In this document: piece by piece, positions 60,757 through 64,000 of the stretch
Layout of the letters: the number at the start of each line of letters is the position of its first letter
How positions within the stretch are numbered: the stretch's first letter is position 1
NCBI GenBank assembly: GCA_002813285.1
Contig: PHTZ01000001.1
Span: forward strand, 3,037,501 to 3,101,500
Reading direction: 5' to 3'
DNA length: 64,000 nt
Source: Flavobacteriaceae bacterium MAR_2009_75
GTDB lineage: Bacteria; Bacteroidota; Bacteroidia; Flavobacteriales; Flavobacteriaceae
The notes under the pieces: model-generated
Database searches by the model: none
What the model was told of the DNA's origin: nothing
Seen by the model: only the letters and a program-made list of their open reading frames with translations
Translations under genes and position numbers: made by a program

Positions 60757-62769
60757 CTACTCAAAATAATAGGCTCCCTTTTCCCCCGTATAGTGAAAAG
60801 GGAGTTTTCTTTGGATGCAAGTCTTTCTCCAACGATTTACATCAGTGCGATAATTACTGCCATCGGCAATAATCATATGGGGTTGAATGGAATCGATCAA
60901 GCGGATCAAATTAATTTTTGGAGATTGAGTTAGTATCAAATAATCTATTTTCTTTTGTTCTTTTGGATAAACCGCCATGCTATCCATCAAGAACAAATCT
61001 TTGTCAATCCATTTATAACTATTTTGAAGAGGGATGTGGTTTAGACTGTCCACAAGTTCAGCGACCCTATATTCTGTCACAATTCTATTCAATCGAGTAC
61101 TATCATTGGATATGATTTTTAAAGTGCTTCCTTCTTGGTGTATGAGTATTGAATTTTTTGTTTGATGGGCCAGAAGCAAGGTCTCTTTTTGAGAGGTTTC
61201 ATATTCGGAAAAAATCATCCATAACTGAAAGCTAATAATGCCTAGGCCTACTAAGCCTAATTTTCTAAAATTGGGCTTAGTAAGAAATACAATGAAACCT
61301 ATGATAATTACGTAACTGAGTAGCAGTTGAACTCCATCGAATGAAATATTCTTAAATATAAAAGCTTCTTGTTGAGCGACCCAGCCTATTAAATCATTGA
61401 GCCAGCCAATAATTGTATCATAAAAGGAAACAAAGAAATCGGGCAACCGGTTGAGAACGGCCAAGATGATAACCAGAATGCCTGTTCCTAAGACAAAGCC
61501 CAAGCCAGGAATTACAAGCAGATTGGATATAAAGAACAACCCGGGAAATTGATGAAAGTAAAAAAGACTTATGGGTAGAACACCAAGTTGAGCAGCAATA
61601 CTCACAGAAAACAACTGCCAGAAATATCGGATAATTTTATTTTTTGGGTACCATAACTTTTGCAGTAAAGGGTAAACCCATACAATGGCCAATACTGCTG
61701 CATAACTCATTTGAAAGCCTACCTGAAATAAAAGGTTGGGGTCAATTATTAAGAGAATGAAAAACATTGATAAAGCAAGAATGTTGAAAGTGTTACTGGG
61801 CCTGTTTAGATATAAGGCGTAGGCCACAAAAGAAAACATGGTGACCGCTCTTACAATCGACGCCGAAAAGCCGGCCAAGAGTGCAAAGCCCCATAGTAAA
61901 AGTACTACGGTGATCAATTTGATTGTTTTACCCTTGGGCAGGCGCTCCAAAGGTTTTAAACCGAACTGAAGTATAATAAGTAGAATACCGATGTGTAAGC
62001 CTGATACTGCCAAAATATGGACTGCGCCAGCATTCTTGTAGTTGTCGTAAGTGGCGTCTGAAATATCACTACGTTGCCCTAATAAAAGGGCTTGAATTAT
62101 GCTCAATTCTTCTTCCCCGAAATTAGCCCGTTTTAATTTAGCTATGATGTGCTCTCTGGCTTGAGAAGCAAAGCCATATAACGTTCTGGAGGGGTTCTTT
62201 TTAACAATAGCTTTGTTTGATTCAACTCGAACTTGATTGACAATACCAAGGTTGTGCATGTATTCACTGTAATCGAACTGATGCGGATTAAGAGGAGATT
62301 GAATTTTGTTGGAAGCTCCGTAGAAAATAAGTTCGTCATCGACCTTGTATGAATTTTGGATTGAACCGAGGGGAGTACTCACTAGAATTTTCCCTGATCG
62401 CTTTTTTTCATCGACGGATTGTACCATACCTATATAGCGGTTTGAAAATTGTGTCGGTTTCAGAACTTCCCTGATTTTCAAATGCCAAACCTGATTATCT
62501 GGAAATTGTTGATTTGAATAATGATTGAAGATGTTTTCCGGTCGAGTTGACGAAACCGCTAGAACACCAATTGACATGGTAAGTAAAACAACGCAACATC
62601 CGAATAAAGGTGTTCGGTTATTTTTGAAGTAGAGAATCCCTAATAATAAAAATAAAGATAATGAAGCTATAGCGGGAATGGTTAGTCCGAAATCAAGATA
62701 CTTGCCCAGAACAATTCCCAAAACCAGTATCAAGGTTAAATTTATGGGAATAAAACGTAAGAGTCTCAT
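60757..62769 (-). CDS. ComEC/Rec2 family DNA uptake protein
   Basis: 670 residues with about ten membrane helices: an N-terminal DUF4131 region, the competence core AHREHIIAKLKR-like segment with ALLLGQRSDISDATYDNYKNAGAVHILAVSGLHIGIL, and a C-terminal soluble part. In full-length ComEC this part is a metallo-beta-lactamase domain; here it retains DYLILTQSPKINLIRLIDSIQPHMIIADGSN but lacks the HxHxDH zinc motif. It should form the inner-membrane channel for single-stranded DNA. It lies one base from the NlpC/P60 gene. Confidence 0.88.
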   Translation of the reverse strand: MRLLRFIPINLTLILVLGIVLGKYLDFGLTIPAIASLSLFLLLGILYFKNNRTPLFGCCVVLLTMSIGVLAVSSTRPENIFNHYSNQQFPDNQVWHLKIREVLKPTQFSNRYIGMVQSVDEKKRSGKILVSTPLGSIQNSYKVDDELIFYGASNKIQSPLNPHQFDYSEYMHNLGIVNQVRVESNKAIVKKNPSRTLYGFASQAREHIIAKLKRANFGEEELSIIQALLLGQRSDISDATYDNYKNAGAVHILAVSGLHIGILLIILQFGLKPLERLPKGKTIKLITVVLLLWGFALLAGFSASIVRAVTMFSFVAYALYLNRPSNTFNILALSMFFILLIIDPNLLFQVGFQMSYAAVLAIVWVYPLLQKLWYPKNKIIRYFWQLFSVSIAAQLGVLPISLFYFHQFPGLFFISNLLVIPGLGFVLGTGILVIILAVLNRLPDFFVSFYDTIIGWLNDLIGWVAQQEAFIFKNISFDGVQLLLSYVIIIGFIVFLTKPNFRKLGLVGLGIISFQLWMIFSEYETSQKETLLLAHQTKNSILIHQEGSTLKIISNDSTRLNRIVTEYRVAELVDSLNHIPLQNSYKWIDKDLFLMDSMAVYPKEQKKIDYLILTQSPKINLIRLIDSIQPHMIIADGSNYRTDVNRWRKTCIQRKLPFHYTGEKGAYYFE
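60774..60812 (+). terminator. Terminator for the POT gene, inside comEC
   Basis: CTCCCTTTTC (60774-60783) and GAAAAGGGAG (60795-60804) form a perfect ten-pair stem followed by TTTTCTTT on the plus strand, 21 bases after the POT stop. The whole element overlaps the last codons of the convergent comEC gene (GEKGAYYFE). Confidence 0.88.
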
Positions 62770-62770
62770 A

Positions 62771-63322
62771 TTAGAGTACGCGTGTGGCCTTTACAAAAGC
62801 ACTGTTCCAATACCCTTCACGCAAGGAAGAGACGATTACACCCCTTGAAGAGGAAGCATGCACGAATTTGACTTCATTGTTCTCGACTGCGACGACCATG
62901 CCGACATGGTTTATGCGCTTGGCTCGCCTGCTTGTTCTGAAAAATAAAAGATCACCTTTTTCAACATTATTTATGCCAACGCGTTTGCCTTCTTCGGCCA
63001 TGTGGTACGAGGTACGGGGCAGTTTTACATCGTTTTCTCCAAAGGCGACATAAAGAAGGCCTGAGCAATCCATTCCCTTTTTAGTAGTACCCCCGTACTT
63101 ATAGCGAACGCCTGAGAATTGAAGTGCAGTCTCAATAATTTCGTCGGCCTTGCCCATTTTACGGGAGAAAGCACGTTTGGGAACGGGAGTTTCTTTTGAA
63201 AGGTTTTGGTTCTTGTTGGGGGCAACACTTACCTTTCTCGTTTTACTGTAGGTAGTTTTCTTTTTTGAAACCCCACAGTTTGCGAGCGATAGAATAAGTA
63301 GAATGTAAATGATTTTGCGCAT
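62771..63322 (-). CDS. NlpC/P60 (C40) cell-wall peptidase lipoprotein
   Basis: 183 residues from ATG 63322, giving the lipoprotein signal MRKIIYILLILSLANC; an in-frame ATG at 63367 would overlap lpxB and spoil the signal. After a basic linker comes the C40 domain: MDCSGLLYVAF (catalytic Cys), INHVGMVVAV (catalytic His) and VKFVHASSSRGV. It cleaves peptide stems of peptidoglycan and is anchored in the envelope. It lies between lpxB and comEC on one strand. Confidence 0.88.
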   Translation of the reverse strand: MRKIIYILLILSLANCGVSKKKTTYSKTRKVSVAPNKNQNLSKETPVPKRAFSRKMGKADEIIETALQFSGVRYKYGGTTKKGMDCSGLLYVAFGENDVKLPRTSYHMAEEGKRVGINNVEKGDLLFFRTSRRAKRINHVGMVVAVENNEVKFVHASSSRGVIVSSLREGYWNSAFVKATRVL

Positions 63323-63359
63323 AGATCCAAGTAATGAACACTTCACCCGGATATCAAAA

Positions 63360-64000
63360 TTAAGCATTTTCTACAATACGTGAAGCTGCGTTCTCACTGG
63401 CACCCCTACCGCCCAATAGTTTTTCGAGTTTCGAATAGGCCTCTAATTGTGCGTGTCTATTAGGGCCATCTAAAATTTTGAGCAGCTCAGATTTGAGGTT
63501 TTTGGTATTCAAATCGTCTTGTATCAATTCTTTGACTACTTCTTTTTTCATAATAAGATTGACCAAAGAGATGAATTCTAAAGTAATTATACGCTTGGCA
63601 ATCTGATATGATAGCCAGTTTGCTTTATAGCAAACCACTTGCGGTACTTTAAATATGGCGGTCTCTAAAGTAGCTGTGCCGCTGGTCACCAACGCTGCAT
63701 GAGAGATACTCAAAAGATCGTAGGTTCTGTTGATAACAAAGCTAACCTGCGGGTTCTTCAAATAAGGTCGATAGAAATCTTCATCAAGGCTAGGTGCGCC
63801 GGCGATTACAAATTGATGTTCGGAGAATTCTTTCACGACCGATAACATTACCGACAGCATTTTTTGAACTTCTTGCTTTCGGCTTCCGGGCAAAAGTGCT
63901 ACAATGGGTTTTGCGGCGTCTAATTGAAACTCATTCCTGAAATTATTGTTATCTACTGGTTTCCGTTCTCCAATGGCATCTAGTAGTGGATGTCCGACAA
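63360..64000 (-). CDS. lpxB: Lipid-A-disaccharide synthase (5' part outside the window)
   Basis: The frame is open to the right edge; about 213 C-terminal residues are visible. They include VGHPLLDAI, ALLPGSRKQEVQKML, ALVTSGTATLETAIFKVPQVVCYKAN and SLVNLIM, the LpxB (GT19) nucleotide-sugar region. The enzyme joins UDP-2,3-diacylglucosamine and lipid X in lipid A synthesis at the inner membrane. The N-terminus lies beyond 64000. The NlpC/P60 gene follows 37 bases downstream. Confidence 0.94.
   Translation of the reverse strand, partial: VGHPLLDAIGERKPVDNNNFRNEFQLDAAKPIVALLPGSRKQEVQKMLSVMLSVVKEFSEHQFVIAGAPSLDEDFYRPYLKNPQVSFVINRTYDLLSISHAALVTSGTATLETAIFKVPQVVCYKANWLSYQIAKRIITLEFISLVNLIMKKEVVKELIQDDLNTKNLKSELLKILDGPNRHAQLEAYSKLEKLLGGRGASENAASRIVENA

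Overview
The window reads as chromosomal DNA of a marine-type Flavobacteriaceae (Bacteroidota). Support for this comes from a type IX secretion (T9SS) PorP/SprF protein beside a substrate with a gliding-type C-terminal domain, many lipoproteins and outer-membrane barrels, the Bacteroidota-style arginine operon with a carbamoyltransferase for N-acylated ornithine, a mevalonate pathway, a dipeptidyl peptidase IV / POT transporter pair, and promoters matching TTG-N19-TAnnTTTG. It is dense, ordinary chromosome: I see no phage, insertion sequence, plasmid or CRISPR. One tRNA (Phe, GAA) is present.

Layout. 0.4-3.3 kb: mevalonate kinase, a UbiA prenyltransferase and an RsuA/RluB-like pseudouridine synthase lacking the usual catalytic Asp. 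3.3-9.8 kb (minus): a metzincin-like lipoprotein, a 1466-residue leucine-rich-repeat/Fn3-like T9SS protein with five 303-bp tandem repeats, and its PorP/SprF partner. 10-12.8 kb: an EEP-fold hydrolase and an M1 aminopeptidase. 12.8-23.5 kb (minus): one long arginine/proline operon (GNAT, argG, argC, proC, argD, proB, argF', SDR, argB, argE, argH), headed by a consensus promoter and a 27-codon leader ORF ending HNRRRP, a likely attenuator. 23.5-30.6 kb (minus): three glycosyltransferases, a MORN-repeat protein, then a membrane polyferredoxin and an FAD oxidoreductase. 30.9-36.8 kb (plus): outer-membrane barrels, DUF547, a GH113-like lipoprotein and a small Omp85 protein.

36.8-46.3 kb mixes deformylase, a lipoprotein, amidase, an arsenosugar-type set (two glycosyltransferases plus purine nucleoside phosphorylase) without the radical SAM enzyme, rhodanese, GH32, and an ADP-ribosylglycohydrolase coupled to an MTR-kinase-like phosphotransferase. 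46.4-54.5 kb is a plus-strand run: coaX, barrel, TPR protein, lptC, small membrane protein, CNNM/CBS protein, PpiD-like isomerase. 54.5-56.7 kb: HMG-CoA reductase and a GYDIA-type GHMP kinase. 56.9-60.8 kb: DPP IV and POT transporter. 60.8-64 kb (minus): lpxB (cut by the window end), an NlpC/P60 lipoprotein and ComEC.

The most novel item is the Arg/Pro-rich leader peptide ahead of the arg/pro operon. Next are the Ser in the specificity position of ArgF', the SDR inside an operon that has proB and proC but no proA, the Asp-to-Gly pseudouridine synthase, and the polyferredoxin/FAD/barrel/DUF547 neighbourhood. All family calls come from reading motifs by eye; no database search was run.
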